From NCBI RefSeq assembly GCF_003597125.1, contig NZ_QYYA01000004.1:186001-250000 (forward strand): a stretch of 64,000 bases of DNA, given 5' to 3'. Positions 49,575 to 59,760 of the stretch are shown here, piece by piece. The position numbers and the translations under genes are program-made. Source of the DNA: Alcanivorax profundi (GTDB lineage Bacteria > Pseudomonadota > Gammaproteobacteria > Pseudomonadales > Alcanivoracaceae). Position 1 is the stretch's first letter; each line of letters opens with the position of its first letter. The notes below the pieces were generated by a model that saw only the letters and a list, made by a program, of their open reading frames with translations, was not told where the DNA came from and did no database searches.

Positions 49575-50534
49575 GTGTCCAAGCTCGTCGTTTTCACCGG
49601 TAACGCAAATCCCGAACTGGCCCGCGCCATGGTCAACCACCTGAATCTGCCCATCGGCAATGCCGACGTTGGCACGTTCAGCGATGGTGAAGTCGCCGTG
49701 GAAATTCAGGAAAACGTGCGCGGCAAGGACGTCTTCATCGTCCAGTCCACCTGCAACCCCACCAACAACAACATCATGGAACTGCTGGTCATGGCCGACG
49801 CACTGCGTCGCTCCTCCGCTGGCCGTATTACCGCCGTGATGCCGTACTTTGGTTACGCCCGTCAGGATCGCCGCGTGCGCTCCGCACGAGTGCCGATTAC
49901 CGCCAAAGTGGTGGCCGACATGATCACCACCGTGGGCATCGACCGCGTGGTAACCGTCGACCTGCATGCAGATCAGATCCAGGGCTTCTTCGACATTCCG
50001 GTAGACAACGTCTACGCCACCCCGCTGATCGTGGCAGACATCGAGCGCCAGAAACACGACGACCTGATGGTCGTGTCCCCGGACGTGGGTGGCGTAGTCC
50101 GTGCCCGCGCTTTGGCCAAGCAACTCAACGATGCTGACCTGGCCATCATCGACAAACGCCGCCCCAAGGCCAATGTCTCTCAGGTCATGCATATCATCGG
50201 TGAAGTGGAAGGCCGCACCTGCATCCTGGTAGACGACATGGTCGATACCGCCGGCACCCTGTGCAAAGCCGCCCAGGCACTGAAGGATCATGGCGCATCC
50301 AAGGTCTACGCCTACATTACCCACCCGGTACTGTCTGGCCCGGCCATCGATAACATCGCCAGCAGCTCTCTGGACCAACTGGTGGTGACCGACACCATCC
50401 CGCTGTCAGAAGCTGGCCGCGCCTGTGACAAGATTCGCGTGCTCAGCCTGGCGCCGATGCTGGCAGAGACCGTTCGCCGGGTGAACAACGAAGAGTCGCT
50501 CAGCGCCATGTTCGACCGATTGGAGCTGGTGTAA
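49575..50534 (+). CDS. prs: ribose-phosphate pyrophosphokinase
   Basis: A 319-residue PRPP synthetase feeding purine, pyrimidine, histidine and NAD synthesis. The PRPP/ribose-5-phosphate loop is [15 protein letters not shown], and the ATP region shows [10 protein letters not shown] and FGYARQDRR. It starts at GTG 49575 with GAGAGG upstream. A strong hairpin terminator follows. Confidence 0.97.
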   Translation: MSKLVVFTGNANPELARAMVNHLNLPIGNADVGTFSDGEVAVEIQENVRGKDVFIVQSTCNPTNNNIMELLVMADALRRSSAGRITAVMPYFGYARQDRRVRSARVPITAKVVADMITTVGIDRVVTVDLHADQIQGFFDIPVDNVYATPLIVADIERQKHDDLMVVSPDVGGVVRARALAKQLNDADLAIIDKRRPKANVSQVMHIIGEVEGRTCILVDDMVDTAGTLCKAAQALKDHGASKVYAYITHPVLSGPAIDNIASSSLDQLVVTDTIPLSEAGRACDKIRVLSLAPMLAETVRRVNNEESLSAMFDRLELV

Positions 50535-50550
50535 CCCCGGTTTCGAGATG

Positions 50551-50698
50551 AACGTTAAAAGTTGAAACGCGGGCAAGACCATCTTGTACCGCCGCCGCGG
50601 AGGCCGCGCACCAGTTTTGGGCGCGGCCTCCTGCTTTTTGGGGTCGCCCCCACGCCATAACCACGTTTTGACTTTAAACTTTGGACTTTCAACTCTTG
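50551..50698. repeat. imperfect inverted repeat between prs and rplY
   Basis: AACGTTAAAAGTTGAAACGCGGGCAAG on the left and, reversed and complemented on the right (about 50660-50698), GGCAAGAGTTGAAAGTC share AGTTGAAA and GGCAAGA. They flank the prs terminator. The resemblance to the GTTAAC-type intergenic elements is loose. Confidence 0.4.
50600..50640 (+). terminator. intrinsic terminator after prs
   Basis: GAGGCCGCGC (50600-50609) and GCGCGGCCTC (50621-50630) make a 10-bp perfect stem followed by CTGCTTTTTG, a T-run. It separates prs from rplY. Confidence 0.85.
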
Positions 50699-50820
50699 CC
50701 CTGCTGGCCTCCCGGCCAGATTTCATGCATAATCGCGCCCCCGCGGAATCCTCCGTGGTTTTATCAACCTCTCTGGCCGACCTGGTCGCGGGAAGCCCGA
50801 GAGCAGACTGGAGACATAAC

Positions 50821-51462
50821 ATGTCCAATGAATTCCTGCTGAATGCAGAAATCCGCAGCGACGCGGGGAAAGGTGCGAGCCGCCGCCTGCGTCGTCTGCA
50901 AGATCGCGTACCTGGCATCCTCTATGGTGGCGAAGCCGAACCGCAGATGATCAGCGTTGAGCTGCGCGAGCTGAAAAAAGCCCTGGAAAACGAAGCGTTC
51001 TACAGCCACATCCTGACCCTGAAAGTCGACGGCAAGGATGTACAGGCGGTACTGCGTGACCTGCAGCGTCACCCGGCCAAAGGTGTTCCGACCCACGCGG
51101 ATTTCCTGCGTGTGGACAAGACCCACAAGATCACCATGAACGTACCGCTGCACTTCATCAACGAAGCCGGCTCCATTGGCGTGAAGAAGCAGGGTGGCGA
51201 AATCCAGCACAACATTTCCGAAGTGGAAGTGAGCTGTCTGCCGCAGGATCTGCCTGAGTTCATCGAAGTGGATATGGCTGAAGTCGAAATGAACGCCATC
51301 GTTCACCTGTCCGACCTGAAACTGCCGAAAGGCGTGGAACTGACTCAGCTGGCGCTGGGCGACGACCACGACCAGCCGGTTGCTGCTATCCACGCGCCGA
51401 AAGTACGTGCTTCCGAGTCTGACGACGAAGAAGGCGGCGAAGAAGCAGCCAGCGAAGAATAA
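50821..51462 (+). CDS. rplY: 50S ribosomal protein L25/general stress protein Ctc
   Basis: A 213-residue L25 with the extended CTC C-terminal domain (E. coli L25 has only about 94 residues). The 5S-rRNA-binding N-domain has [14 protein letters not shown] and GILYGG. The C-terminal half is acidic and ends in an [11 protein letters not shown] tail. GGAG precedes the ATG. Confidence 0.95.
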   Translation: MSNEFLLNAEIRSDAGKGASRRLRRLQDRVPGILYGGEAEPQMISVELRELKKALENEAFYSHILTLKVDGKDVQAVLRDLQRHPAKGVPTHADFLRVDKTHKITMNVPLHFINEAGSIGVKKQGGEIQHNISEVEVSCLPQDLPEFIEVDMAEVEMNAIVHLSDLKLPKGVELTQLALGDDHDQPVAAIHAPKVRASESDDEEGGEEAASEE

Positions 51463-51470
51463 GACGCACC

Positions 51471-52058
51471 GTGGCGGAACCTGTTCGACTGATCGTAGGC
51501 CTGGGTAACCCGGGCCGCGAATACGAAGACACCCGCCACAATGCCGGCGTCTGGTACATTGACGCCCTGGCTCGCCGCCAGGGCGTTTTCCTTTCCGAAG
51601 ACAAGAAGTACTTCGGCCTGACCGGCACCTTCACCTTTGAAGGCGAAACCATTCGCCTGCTGGTCCCGACCACTTTCATGAATCGCAGTGGTCAAGCCAC
51701 GGCCGCACTGGCCAATTTCTTCAAGATCCCTGTCACGCAGATACTGGTCGCCCACGACGAACTCGACCTGCCTCCAGGCACTGCCCGCTTCAAGTTGGGC
51801 GGAGGCCACGGTGGGCATAATGGTCTGCGCGACATCATCAGCAAGCATGGCAACAGCCGCGACTTCTACCGCTTGCGGCTTGGTATTGGCCATCCCGGCT
51901 CTGCTGCCCAGGTCACGCCTCATGTGCTCAACAAGCCGTCGAAAGCCGACCGTGATCTGATTGACCGCGCCATCGACGAAGCGGTGTATCACACCCCGGA
52001 TATGCTTCGCGGGGAACTGAACAGCGCGATGAATCAACTGAATGGGTTCAAGGCGTAG
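51471..52058 (+). CDS. pth: peptidyl-tRNA hydrolase
   Basis: A 195-residue enzyme that recycles tRNA from dropped-off peptidyl-tRNA. [22 protein letters not shown] holds the active His; [10 protein letters not shown] and [27 protein letters not shown] are also exact. The start is GTG at 51471 with only a weak AAGA upstream. It lies eight bases after rplY. Confidence 0.97.
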   Translation: MAEPVRLIVGLGNPGREYEDTRHNAGVWYIDALARRQGVFLSEDKKYFGLTGTFTFEGETIRLLVPTTFMNRSGQATAALANFFKIPVTQILVAHDELDLPPGTARFKLGGGHGGHNGLRDIISKHGNSRDFYRLRLGIGHPGSAAQVTPHVLNKPSKADRDLIDRAIDEAVYHTPDMLRGELNSAMNQLNGFKA

Positions 52059-52102
52059 AGGACAGGTTCAGCCTTCCCTGACCCGTTCGCGTGTTGCCCG
52101 CA

Positions 52103-52843
52103 TTATCGATCCTGCCCGTAACGCGCCAGCACCCATTGTCCAGCCGGCCGGGTATTGAGCTTATGCAGCTGTGCCTGCAGAGCCGGGGAAAGGGTGCTCT
52201 CGTCGAAAATATCCCAAGGGGTACCGACTGGGCTCAGCAGCGGCGCCAACAGGCTGGCTGCGGCAATGTCCGCCAACGTAAAGGTGTCCCCTACCAGATA
52301 GTGCCCATTGCCCTTTTGAAGGCAGGACTCCACCAGGGCAAGCCCTTCCTCCACACGCTGCTCGGAACGCATCACCGCCTTGGGTTGGATCCGGTACAGG
52401 CGACGCACCGCCTCACGGGTCACGGGTGTCATGACTTTCTGCACCATCGCCGGCAGCCCGTAGGGCGTGAGCATGGCATCCATCACTTCCGGCCGGTCAA
52501 TGATCTGCCCATAGAGCCAACGGCGGACATGAACACCAATGCGGTCAAACTGCTGCTCCAGCTCAATCACCCGGGCTCGCAGCTCCCGGTCTTCCGGTAA
52601 CAGGGGGCGTTCCGGGTATGTCTTTTCCAGGTAATAGGCAATCCGGGTGGAATCGCCCACCGTCCGCTTGCCGTCACGAAGAATTGGCAAGGTATCGATC
52701 CGGGCCATCAAGCGGGTGCGGATACGGTGCGGCCCGGGCAGCAGGTTATGGATACGGAAACCCAGCCCCTTGTGGTCAAGCTGCCAGCGGGTTTTCTCGC
52801 AATAATGCGAAATCGGAAACTGGTAAAGAATGCGGTCAGTCAT
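52103..52843 (-). CDS. glutathione S-transferase-like protein
   Basis: A 246-residue protein with an N-terminal thioredoxin-type domain opening MTDRILYQFPISHYCEKTRW and a C-terminal helical domain with the ubiquitous LVGDTFTLADIAAASLLAP motif (about 192-211). The conserved cis-Pro and the SxR substrate-contact turn (VGDSTRIAYYL) are seen. The activating residue could be the Cys in SHYCEK. The substrate is unknown. Confidence 0.86.
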   Translation of the reverse strand: MTDRILYQFPISHYCEKTRWQLDHKGLGFRIHNLLPGPHRIRTRLMARIDTLPILRDGKRTVGDSTRIAYYLEKTYPERPLLPEDRELRARVIELEQQFDRIGVHVRRWLYGQIIDRPEVMDAMLTPYGLPAMVQKVMTPVTREAVRRLYRIQPKAVMRSEQRVEEGLALVESCLQKGNGHYLVGDTFTLADIAAASLLAPLLSPVGTPWDIFDESTLSPALQAQLHKLNTRPAGQWVLARYGQDR

Positions 52844-53015
52844 GATGGTGCGCCAGTCAGGATCATGGCCGCAGTCTAGCCCCTCCCCAAAATGGCACAT
52901 CGGCATCAGCGCCCTGCCATGCCGTCCCCCCAGCAACCCCGCTTTCCGCCTGCCGGTGGTCGCTTTTCCGGCCCGCTTTCAGTAGCATTGCGGCCTCGAA
53001 AACTGGAGGTCTGTC

Positions 53016-54107
53016 ATGGGTTTCAAATGCGGTATCGTCGGTCTGCCCAACGTGGGCAAATCCACCCTGTTCAACGCGCTCACCAAGGCGGGGATTGATG
53101 CCGAGAACTTCCCGTTCTGCACCATTGAGCCCAACACTGGCGTGGTCCCGGTACCCGACCCGCGTCTGGACAAACTGTCCGCCATCGTGGATCCGGAGCG
53201 CGTAATGCCCGCCACCATGGAATTCGTGGACATTGCCGGCCTGGTTGCCGGCGCCTCCAAAGGCGAAGGCCTGGGCAACAAGTTCCTTGCCAACATCCGT
53301 GAAACCGACGCTATCGCCCATGTGGTACGTTGCTTCGACGACGAAAATGTTATCCACGTGGCCGGCAAGGTCTCACCGCTGGACGATATCGCCGTGATCA
53401 ATACCGAGCTGGCACTGGCGGATCTGGATACCGTGGAAAAGGCCCACCTGCGTGCCACCAAAGCCGCCAAGGGCCAGGACAAGGATGCCAAAGGCCTCCT
53501 TCCTGTTCTCGACAAGGTATTACCCGCATTGAACGAGGGCGAGCCTGCCCGCTCCGTGGAGCTCAATGACGACGAGCGCAAGGTGCTCAAGAGCCTCAAC
53601 CTGCTGACGCTCAAGCCGACCATGTACATTGCCAACGTGGACGAAGGCGGCTTCGAAGACAACGCCCTGCTGGATGCCGTACGCGAGCTGGCCGAGAAAG
53701 AGAACTCTTCCGTGGTGCCGATCTGCGCCAAGATTGAATCCGAAATCGCCGAGCTGGACGACGAAGAGAAGGCGGATTTCCTGTCTGATCTCGGCATGGA
53801 CGAACCGGGTCTGAACCGGGTAATCCGTGCGGGTTTCAGCCTGCTCGGCCTGCAGACCTACTTCACCGCCGGCAAGAAGGAAGTCCGCGCCTGGACCGTC
53901 AAAGTGGGCGCCACCGCGCCACAAGCCGCCGGGGTCATCCACACCGATTTCGAGAAAGGCTTCATCCGTGCCGAAGTCACTGCCTACGATGACTACATCG
54001 AGCACAACGGTGAGTCCGGCGCCAAGGATGCCGGCAAATGGCGCCTGGAAGGCAAGGAATACATCGTCAAGGACGGCGATGTAGTGCACTTCCGCTTCAA
54101 CGTGTAA
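53016..54107 (+). CDS. ychF: redox-regulated ATPase YchF (OLA1)
   Basis: A 363-residue Obg-family P-loop protein that prefers ATP. Walker A is GLPNVGKST (8-16), the DxxG is in VDIAGLV, and a TGS domain closes the C-terminus ([18 protein letters not shown]). TGGAGG precedes the ATG. It is usually linked to pth, with which it is commonly paired; a GST gene intervenes here on the other strand. Confidence 0.97.
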   Translation: MGFKCGIVGLPNVGKSTLFNALTKAGIDAENFPFCTIEPNTGVVPVPDPRLDKLSAIVDPERVMPATMEFVDIAGLVAGASKGEGLGNKFLANIRETDAIAHVVRCFDDENVIHVAGKVSPLDDIAVINTELALADLDTVEKAHLRATKAAKGQDKDAKGLLPVLDKVLPALNEGEPARSVELNDDERKVLKSLNLLTLKPTMYIANVDEGGFEDNALLDAVRELAEKENSSVVPICAKIESEIAELDDEEKADFLSDLGMDEPGLNRVIRAGFSLLGLQTYFTAGKKEVRAWTVKVGATAPQAAGVIHTDFEKGFIRAEVTAYDDYIEHNGESGAKDAGKWRLEGKEYIVKDGDVVHFRFNV

Positions 54108-54130
54108 ACGCCACAGGCACGCAACACGCT

Positions 54131-54170
54131 AAAACGAAAAGGCCGCCCGAGGGGCGGCCTTTTCGTTTTT
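54131..54170. terminator. 18-bp hairpin terminator after ychF
   Basis: AAAACGAAAAGGCCGCCC (54131-54148) pairs with GGGCGGCCTTTTCGTTTT (54152-54169), with a GAG loop and a T-run. It can serve both ychF and the convergent cysE. A GTTAACTGATTT repeat word follows immediately (54175-54186). Confidence 0.85.
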
Positions 54171-54184
54171 CGCTGTTAACTGAT

Positions 54185-54952
54185 TTAATCAGTGCCACCC
54201 GCATTCACCGGCTCAAAGTCTTCATCCTTCAACTCCGGCAGCTTCTCATCACAGCCCTGAATGCCCTGCTTTTTCAGGTTGGTGCACACCCGATCCAGCT
54301 TGTTGTCCACCGCATGCATGTGATCCAGCAGCAAGTGAATGGCTTCGGCCACCGGGTCGGGCATGTCGTTGCTGACCCCATAGGCCTGAAATCCGATTTT
54401 CTCGGCCATTTCCTGACGGGTCTTTTCTTTCTCGGTGAGCGGCTTGTTGATCACACGACCCGGGATCCCCACCACCGTTGCCCCTTCCGGTACCTCTTTG
54501 GTCACTACCGAGTTGGAACCGATCTTGGCGCCCTTGCGCACGGTAAACGGGCCCAGCACCTTGGCGCCGGCCCCCACCACCACCCCATCTTCCAGGGTCG
54601 GGTGGCGCTTGCCTTTGTTCCAGCTGGTGCCGCCCAGGGTCACCCCGTGATACAAGGTGACGTCATCGCCGATCTCTGCGGTTTCACCGATCACCACCCC
54701 CATGCCGTGGTCGATAAAGAACCGACGACCAATCTTGGCACCCGGGTGGATTTCAATACCGGTCAGCCAGCGGGAAAACGTGGAAATAATGCGCGCCAAC
54801 TGCTTGAAGTTGCGCCGCCACAGGCCATGGGCCAGACGGTGAAACAGCACCGCATGCAGGCCGGGATAGTTGAGCAACACTTCCAGCGTGTTGCGGGCCG
54901 CCGGGTCCCGATGAAATACCGACGCAATGTCCTCGCGTACTCGATCAAACAT
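54185..54952 (-). CDS. cysE: serine O-acetyltransferase
   Basis: A 255-residue left-handed beta-helix enzyme that acetylates serine for cysteine synthesis. [30 protein letters not shown] includes the catalytic Asp/His pair and hexapeptide repeats continue to VVGIPGRVI. An extended C-terminal region of about 80 residues follows; the end is not the usual Ile that binds CysK but Asp (NAGGTD), so CysK complex formation is uncertain. GAGGTAG precedes the ATG. Confidence 0.94.
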   Translation of the reverse strand: MFDRVREDIASVFHRDPAARNTLEVLLNYPGLHAVLFHRLAHGLWRRNFKQLARIISTFSRWLTGIEIHPGAKIGRRFFIDHGMGVVIGETAEIGDDVTLYHGVTLGGTSWNKGKRHPTLEDGVVVGAGAKVLGPFTVRKGAKIGSNSVVTKEVPEGATVVGIPGRVINKPLTEKEKTRQEMAEKIGFQAYGVSNDMPDPVAEAIHLLLDHMHAVDNKLDRVCTNLKKQGIQGCDEKLPELKDEDFEPVNAGGTD

Positions 54953-55004
54953 AGCTACCTCGTCCAGGACCTGAGTCCTTATGGATGCGCCAACCCGGTC
55001 TGCG

Positions 55005-55778
55005 TTACGGGTTGCCGCCCTCCTTCATTTTTTTCTCCAGCGCCACCAGCACACCCCGCAAAATGCTCATTTCCATTTTGTCGGGTCGGGCGCGCATAAA
55101 CAAACGGCGCATGCGCGTCATGACCTGCCCCGGCTGCTCCGGATTCAGGAACCCACTCTGCTCCATGACCGTTTCCAGGTGATCCAGAAAACCGGCCACC
55201 GCCTCGTTGGTAGCAAGCGGCTCATCCCAGAACATCTCGGGCAAGGGCATCGCTTCGCGGCGCGAGCGGGCTTCCTTGAGATCGAAATCCTCTCCCAGCA
55301 ACGCCAGGCGCAACTCGTAACAGATCAGCTGCACCGCCGAGGCTACATTCAACACCCCGTAATCCGGGTTGGCCGGGACGCTCACGTGCAGGTTGCAACG
55401 ACGCAGCTCGTCGTTGGTCAGCCCGCGGTCTTCACGGCCGAACAGCACCGCAATGCGTGTTTCTTCCGGCTCGTGGGACAACTGCGCCGCCAGCTGACGG
55501 GGGGTCAGACAGGGCCAGGGAATCCGTCGCTGGCGAGCACTGGTACCAATCACCAGCGTGGCGCCTTCCAGGGCCTCATCCAGGCTGTCACATACCTGCG
55601 CGGCTTCCAGCACATCGCCGGCACCTGACGCCCGGGCAGTGGCTTCCACATTGGGGTAGCCCTGCGGTTTTACAAGGCGAAGATCCGAAAACCCCATGGT
55701 TTTCATGGCTCGGGCAGCAGCCCCCACATTACCGGGATGGGTGGTTTCCACCATCACGATACGCACATTTTCCAGCAT
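55005..55778 (-). CDS. trmJ: tRNA (cytidine/uridine-2'-O-)-methyltransferase TrmJ
   Basis: A 257-residue SPOUT methyltransferase for position 32 of tRNAs. [21 protein letters not shown] opens it, [14 protein letters not shown] and [12 protein letters not shown]-type residues (here [19 protein letters not shown]) form the knot. The C-terminal helix region ([17 protein letters not shown]) binds tRNA. AGGAACGC sets the start. Confidence 0.95.
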   Translation of the reverse strand: MLENVRIVMVETTHPGNVGAAARAMKTMGFSDLRLVKPQGYPNVEATARASGAGDVLEAAQVCDSLDEALEGATLVIGTSARQRRIPWPCLTPRQLAAQLSHEPEETRIAVLFGREDRGLTNDELRRCNLHVSVPANPDYGVLNVASAVQLICYELRLALLGEDFDLKEARSRREAMPLPEMFWDEPLATNEAVAGFLDHLETVMEQSGFLNPEQPGQVMTRMRRLFMRARPDKMEMSILRGVLVALEKKMKEGGNP

Positions 55779-55835
55779 CAGCGTTCCTGTAACAGGTCTG
55801 GTCGTAAAAGACGGCAATGTTATCATGAGAGTGTA

Positions 55836-55863
55836 TTAATGACTGCTTAGGCTCTGCTACAAT
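55836..55863 (+). promoter_or_regulatory. candidate sigma-70 promoter of suhB
   Basis: TTAATG (55836-55841) and TACAAT (55858-55863), 16 bases apart, lie 67 bases before the suhB start in the gap divergent from trmJ. The -10 is near consensus, the -35 weaker. Confidence 0.4.
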
Positions 55864-55929
55864 CCGCGCCCCGGTCAGGCCTGCCCTGCTGCCGGAGCTC
55901 TTTTACAGTCAATTTTTGAGGACAGATGC

Positions 55930-56748
55930 ATGCATGCGCCGCAAGTGAATATCGCCCTGCGAGCCGCCCGCTCCGCGGGTAACCTGATTCGACGCGCTGC
56001 CGAAAGCAGTGACCCGGTGTCTGTCACCAAGAAGGGCATGAACGACTTCGTTACCGAAGTGGATCGTGCGGCTGAAAAGCGCATTATCGAAACCCTCCTG
56101 AAAGCCTATCCGGACCACGGCATTCTCGCCGAGGAATCCGGCATCATCGAAGGCAAGGGCGAAGGGGCCGATTATCAGTGGATAATCGACCCGCTGGATG
56201 GCACCACCAACTTTATCCATGGCTTCCCCCAGTACTGCGTTTCCATTGCCCTCAAGCACAAAGGCAAAGTGGAACATGCGGTGATTTACGATCCCAACCG
56301 CGATGAGGAATTCACCGCCAGCCGTGGTCGGGGCGCGGCCCTCAATGGCCGCCGCATTCGCTGCACCAACCGTCCCGGCCTGGACGGCTGCCTGATCGGC
56401 ACCGGTTTCCCGTTCCGCAAGGATCAAGCCCCCTTCATGGACGCTTACCTGGGCATGTTTGCCGACATCGCCGCCAGCACCGCAGGCTTGCGCCGCCCGG
56501 GCTCTGCCGCCCTGGACCTGGCCTGGCTGGCCGCAGGCCGCCTGGATGGTTTCTTTGAATTCGGTCTGGCCGAGTGGGACATGGCTGCTGGCGCCTTGCT
56601 GATCACCGAAGCCGGCGGGCTGGTTGGCGACCTGAGCGGTGGTCACAAGTACCTGAAAAGCGGCGGCGTGGTCGCTGGCAGCCCCAAGGTGTTCAAAGGC
56701 CTGCTGCAAAAAATCAAACCCCATCTTACCGACGGTCTGCGAAGATAA
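55930..56748 (+). CDS. suhB: inositol-1-monophosphatase SuhB
   Basis: A 272-residue Mg2+-dependent phosphatase that in E. coli also joins the ribosomal antitermination complex. AEESG holds the first metal ligand, [13 protein letters not shown] the second, and [15 protein letters not shown] the third. The N-terminal [20 protein letters not shown] is typical of SuhB. GAGGA precedes the ATG. It is divergent from trmJ, a common arrangement. Confidence 0.96.
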   Translation: MHAPQVNIALRAARSAGNLIRRAAESSDPVSVTKKGMNDFVTEVDRAAEKRIIETLLKAYPDHGILAEESGIIEGKGEGADYQWIIDPLDGTTNFIHGFPQYCVSIALKHKGKVEHAVIYDPNRDEEFTASRGRGAALNGRRIRCTNRPGLDGCLIGTGFPFRKDQAPFMDAYLGMFADIAASTAGLRRPGSAALDLAWLAAGRLDGFFEFGLAEWDMAAGALLITEAGGLVGDLSGGHKYLKSGGVVAGSPKVFKGLLQKIKPHLTDGLRR

Positions 56749-57017
56749 AGACAGCTTCGAGCTATCCGCTTCCAGCCATGACGCGGCCCAAGCCAGGTGC
56801 CAACCAGCACCTCTTGAGCCGCACCCCATTGCCTTCCATGTCAGCTTCCTTCCTGTTAAGCGCTTCGATTTCTGCTTTTCCGCTTTTTCTCGCAGCTCAC
56901 CGCTAATCGCTCGCCGCTGATTTCCTTAGACCCCAAACCGATTTTTGCAATTCGGCATGGACATCTGTGTGTGCTTTGCTAGCGTGAAAGACAGACACGT
57001 TGGCAAGGAGACATGGA

Positions 57018-58475
57018 ATGGGCTCAGTAACGCTATCGGATCCGTCACTTTTCCGTGAGCAGTGCTACATCGACGGTCAATGGTGTGATGCGGACGACGG
57101 TGGCACTTTCACGGTGGACAACCCGGCCACTGAAGAGACGCTGGGTACTGCGCCACGCATGGGCGAGGCCGAAACCCGCCGCGCCATTGATGCCGCCCAT
57201 GCCGCCTTCCCTGCGTGGCGAGACAAAACTGCCGCAGAACGGGCCGGCCTGCTGGAAACCTGGCATGACCTGATGATGGAACATCAGGACGACCTCGGTC
57301 TGCTGATGACACTGGAGCAAGGCAAACCCCTGGCCGAAGCCAAAGGCGAAATTGCCTACGCCGCCTCGTTTCTGAAATGGTTTGCTGAAGAAGCCCGTCG
57401 CGCCTACGGCGACACCATCCCGGCACCAAAACCCGGCCAGCGTATCGTGGTCATCAAACAACCCATCGGTGTCACCGCCGCGATCACCCCCTGGAATTTC
57501 CCCTCCTCCATGATTACCCGCAAGGCGGGGGCGGCTCTGGCAGCCGGCTGTACCATGGTCGTCAAACCGGCCAGCGCCACCCCCTATTCGGCATTGGCAC
57601 TGGCAGAGCTGGCCCAGCGGGCCGGCATTCCGGCCGGCGTTTTCAGCGTCATTACCGGTAGTGCAGGGGCAATTTCCACCGCCCTGACCGACTCCCCCAT
57701 TGTTCGCAAGCTGAGTTTTACCGGTTCCACCGAAGTGGGCAGCAAACTGATGGCCCAATGCGCCAAACATATCCAGAAGGTCTCACTGGAACTCGGCGGC
57801 AATGCGCCCTTCATCGTGTTTGATGATGCCGATCTGGACAAGGCGGTGGAGGGCGCCATGGCCAGCAAATTCCGCAACACCGGCCAGACCTGCGTGTGTG
57901 TTAACCGCTTCCTGGTACAGGACAGCGTGCATGATGCCTTCGTGGACAAGCTCAAGGTCGCCATCGAAGCCATGAACGTAGGCAATGGCATGGACGATGG
58001 CGTGACCCAGGCCGCCCTGATCAATCGCGGTGCCGCCGACAAGGTCATGGAGCATATCGAGGATGCCCTGGGCAAGGGCGCCACTGTTATCACCGGCGGG
58101 CAGCGACATGAACGCGGCGGCAGTTTTGTACAGCCTACCCTGATCACCGGTGTCAGCCAGGACGCCCAGCTCTGCCAGGAAGAAACCTTCGGCCCACTGG
58201 CCGCCGTCATCCCGTTCAAGAGCGAAGAAGACGCCATCCGGATTGCCAACGACACCCCGTACGGCCTGGCGGCCTATTTCTACAGCAATAACATCCACCG
58301 CTGCTGGCGTGTGGCTGAAGCACTGGAAAGCGGCATGGTCGGCGTCAACGAAGGCCTGATTTCCAATGCTGCGGCCCCCTTCGGCGGCGTCAAGGAATCC
58401 GGCCTGGGCCGGGAAGGCTCCCATCAGGGAATGGATGAGTACCTGGAAGAAAAATATCTCTGCATGGGTAGCTGA
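57018..58475 (+). CDS. gabD: NAD(P)-dependent succinate-semialdehyde dehydrogenase
   Basis: A 485-residue aldehyde dehydrogenase of the SSADH subgroup. Catalytic Asn160 (TPWNFP), Lys184 (VVKPAS), Glu258 (LELGGNAPF) and Cys292 (GQTCVC) are all present. RYG-type ending features and KESGLGREGSHQGMDEYLEEKY match GabD. AAGGAG at seven bases supports 57018; a longer frame begins with TTG. It heads a catabolic cluster on the plus strand. Confidence 0.9.
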   Translation: MGSVTLSDPSLFREQCYIDGQWCDADDGGTFTVDNPATEETLGTAPRMGEAETRRAIDAAHAAFPAWRDKTAAERAGLLETWHDLMMEHQDDLGLLMTLEQGKPLAEAKGEIAYAASFLKWFAEEARRAYGDTIPAPKPGQRIVVIKQPIGVTAAITPWNFPSSMITRKAGAALAAGCTMVVKPASATPYSALALAELAQRAGIPAGVFSVITGSAGAISTALTDSPIVRKLSFTGSTEVGSKLMAQCAKHIQKVSLELGGNAPFIVFDDADLDKAVEGAMASKFRNTGQTCVCVNRFLVQDSVHDAFVDKLKVAIEAMNVGNGMDDGVTQAALINRGAADKVMEHIEDALGKGATVITGGQRHERGGSFVQPTLITGVSQDAQLCQEETFGPLAAVIPFKSEEDAIRIANDTPYGLAAYFYSNNIHRCWRVAEALESGMVGVNEGLISNAAAPFGGVKESGLGREGSHQGMDEYLEEKYLCMGS

Positions 58476-58556
58476 TACCCCTGAACGGTCGCCTGGCGCG
58501 GCCCACCCCTGAGTGAGGCCTGAAGACAGAACCGCGCCGGCCAGAAAGGAGACGGA

Positions 58557-59687
58557 ATGGGACAAACGCTGAACATTGCCCTGTTGCCCGGTGACGGCAT
58601 TGGCCCGGAAGTCATGGATGTGGCGGACGCGCTCCTGGAACAGTTGATTCAACGCTATCAGCTCCCCCTCGCTGCGACCCTGTTTCCCTGGCCATCCCAT
58701 GCCTGGTACCAGCAGCACGGGCAGATGATGCCTGAGGATGGCGTGGCGCAATTGCGCCGCTTCGACGGCATCCTTCTCGGGGCACTGGGTGATCCCGGCC
58801 CACTGGATGATCCTGAGCGGTTTGTCCTCTCTGACAGTATTTCACTGGGGCCTTTGCTGGCCCTGCGCAAACAGCTGGATTTATGGGCCTGCGAGCGCCC
58901 TGCCCGCTGGCTGGCTGGTGCTCCCCAATACCTCGCGGACCCACGCGCCAAAGACGTCGACATGCTGGTGATTCGGGAAAACAGTGAAGGCGAATACAGC
59001 AATCAGGGCGGCCGCCTGCGGGCCGGCACGGCAGACGAAATCGCCACCCAGGTCGAAGTCTTCACCGCCACGGCCACAGAACGGCTGATTCGCCATGCCT
59101 TCGAACGTGCCGAAGAACGTGCCCGACTGCGCGACACCCCACGCCAGTTCAAGGACGGCAAAGCCGCCCAGGTGTGCCTGATCACCAAACGCAATGCGCA
59201 ACCCTTCTGGGGAGATCTGTACACCGAAACCTTCGCCCGCATCGCGGCTCTCTATCCCGAGGTGGACACCCATCACGAGCTGGTGGACGCCGCCTGCATG
59301 AAGTTCGTGCAAAGTCCCTGGCAGTTCGATGTGATCGTGGCCAGCAACCTGCACGGCGACATTCTCACCGACCTGGCTGCAGTGCTGTGTGGCGGGCCGG
59401 GCCTGGCACCGTCTGCCAACCTGAATCCGGCTGACGCCGACACGCCAGCCCTGTTTGAGCCGGTACACGGCAGTGCCCCGGATATCGCCGGAAAGAATCT
59501 GGCGGACCCCCGTGCCACCCTGTTAAGCCTGGCCATGCTGCTGGACACCCTGGCGCCGAACCATCCGGCCATCGGCAATGCGGCACAACATCTGCATGAC
59601 CTGATAGCAGAGGATTTACGACAGCCCTTTACAGGCACCCGGGAAACCGGCCAACGATTGAGTCAACGTATGGCCGCTGCCGTCTGA
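58557..59687 (+). CDS. isocitrate/isopropylmalate dehydrogenase family enzyme (tartrate/D-malate type)
   Basis: A 376-residue beta-decarboxylating dehydrogenase. LPGDGIGPEVM (N-terminus), VIRENSEGEYSNQGG (substrate region), ASNLHGDILTDLAAVL and FEPVHGSAPDIAGKNLADP are family signatures. The ENSEGEYS form resembles tartrate/D-malate dehydrogenases rather than LeuB. The substrate is not certain. It lies between gabD and the transaminase gene. Confidence 0.87.
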   Translation: MGQTLNIALLPGDGIGPEVMDVADALLEQLIQRYQLPLAATLFPWPSHAWYQQHGQMMPEDGVAQLRRFDGILLGALGDPGPLDDPERFVLSDSISLGPLLALRKQLDLWACERPARWLAGAPQYLADPRAKDVDMLVIRENSEGEYSNQGGRLRAGTADEIATQVEVFTATATERLIRHAFERAEERARLRDTPRQFKDGKAAQVCLITKRNAQPFWGDLYTETFARIAALYPEVDTHHELVDAACMKFVQSPWQFDVIVASNLHGDILTDLAAVLCGGPGLAPSANLNPADADTPALFEPVHGSAPDIAGKNLADPRATLLSLAMLLDTLAPNHPAIGNAAQHLHDLIAEDLRQPFTGTRETGQRLSQRMAAAV

Positions 59688-59760
59688 GGGCAGCGCCATT
59701 GATGAGGAAAACCGCGACAGCAAAGCAAACACATCGCAAGCATTGGTAAACGGAGGCGCC

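Noticed and set aside
56940-57017. A possible sigma-54 promoter upstream of gabD (TGGACA...GTGC)
   Set aside because: The distance between the GG and the GC is 12 bases instead of 10, and the flanking bases do not match.
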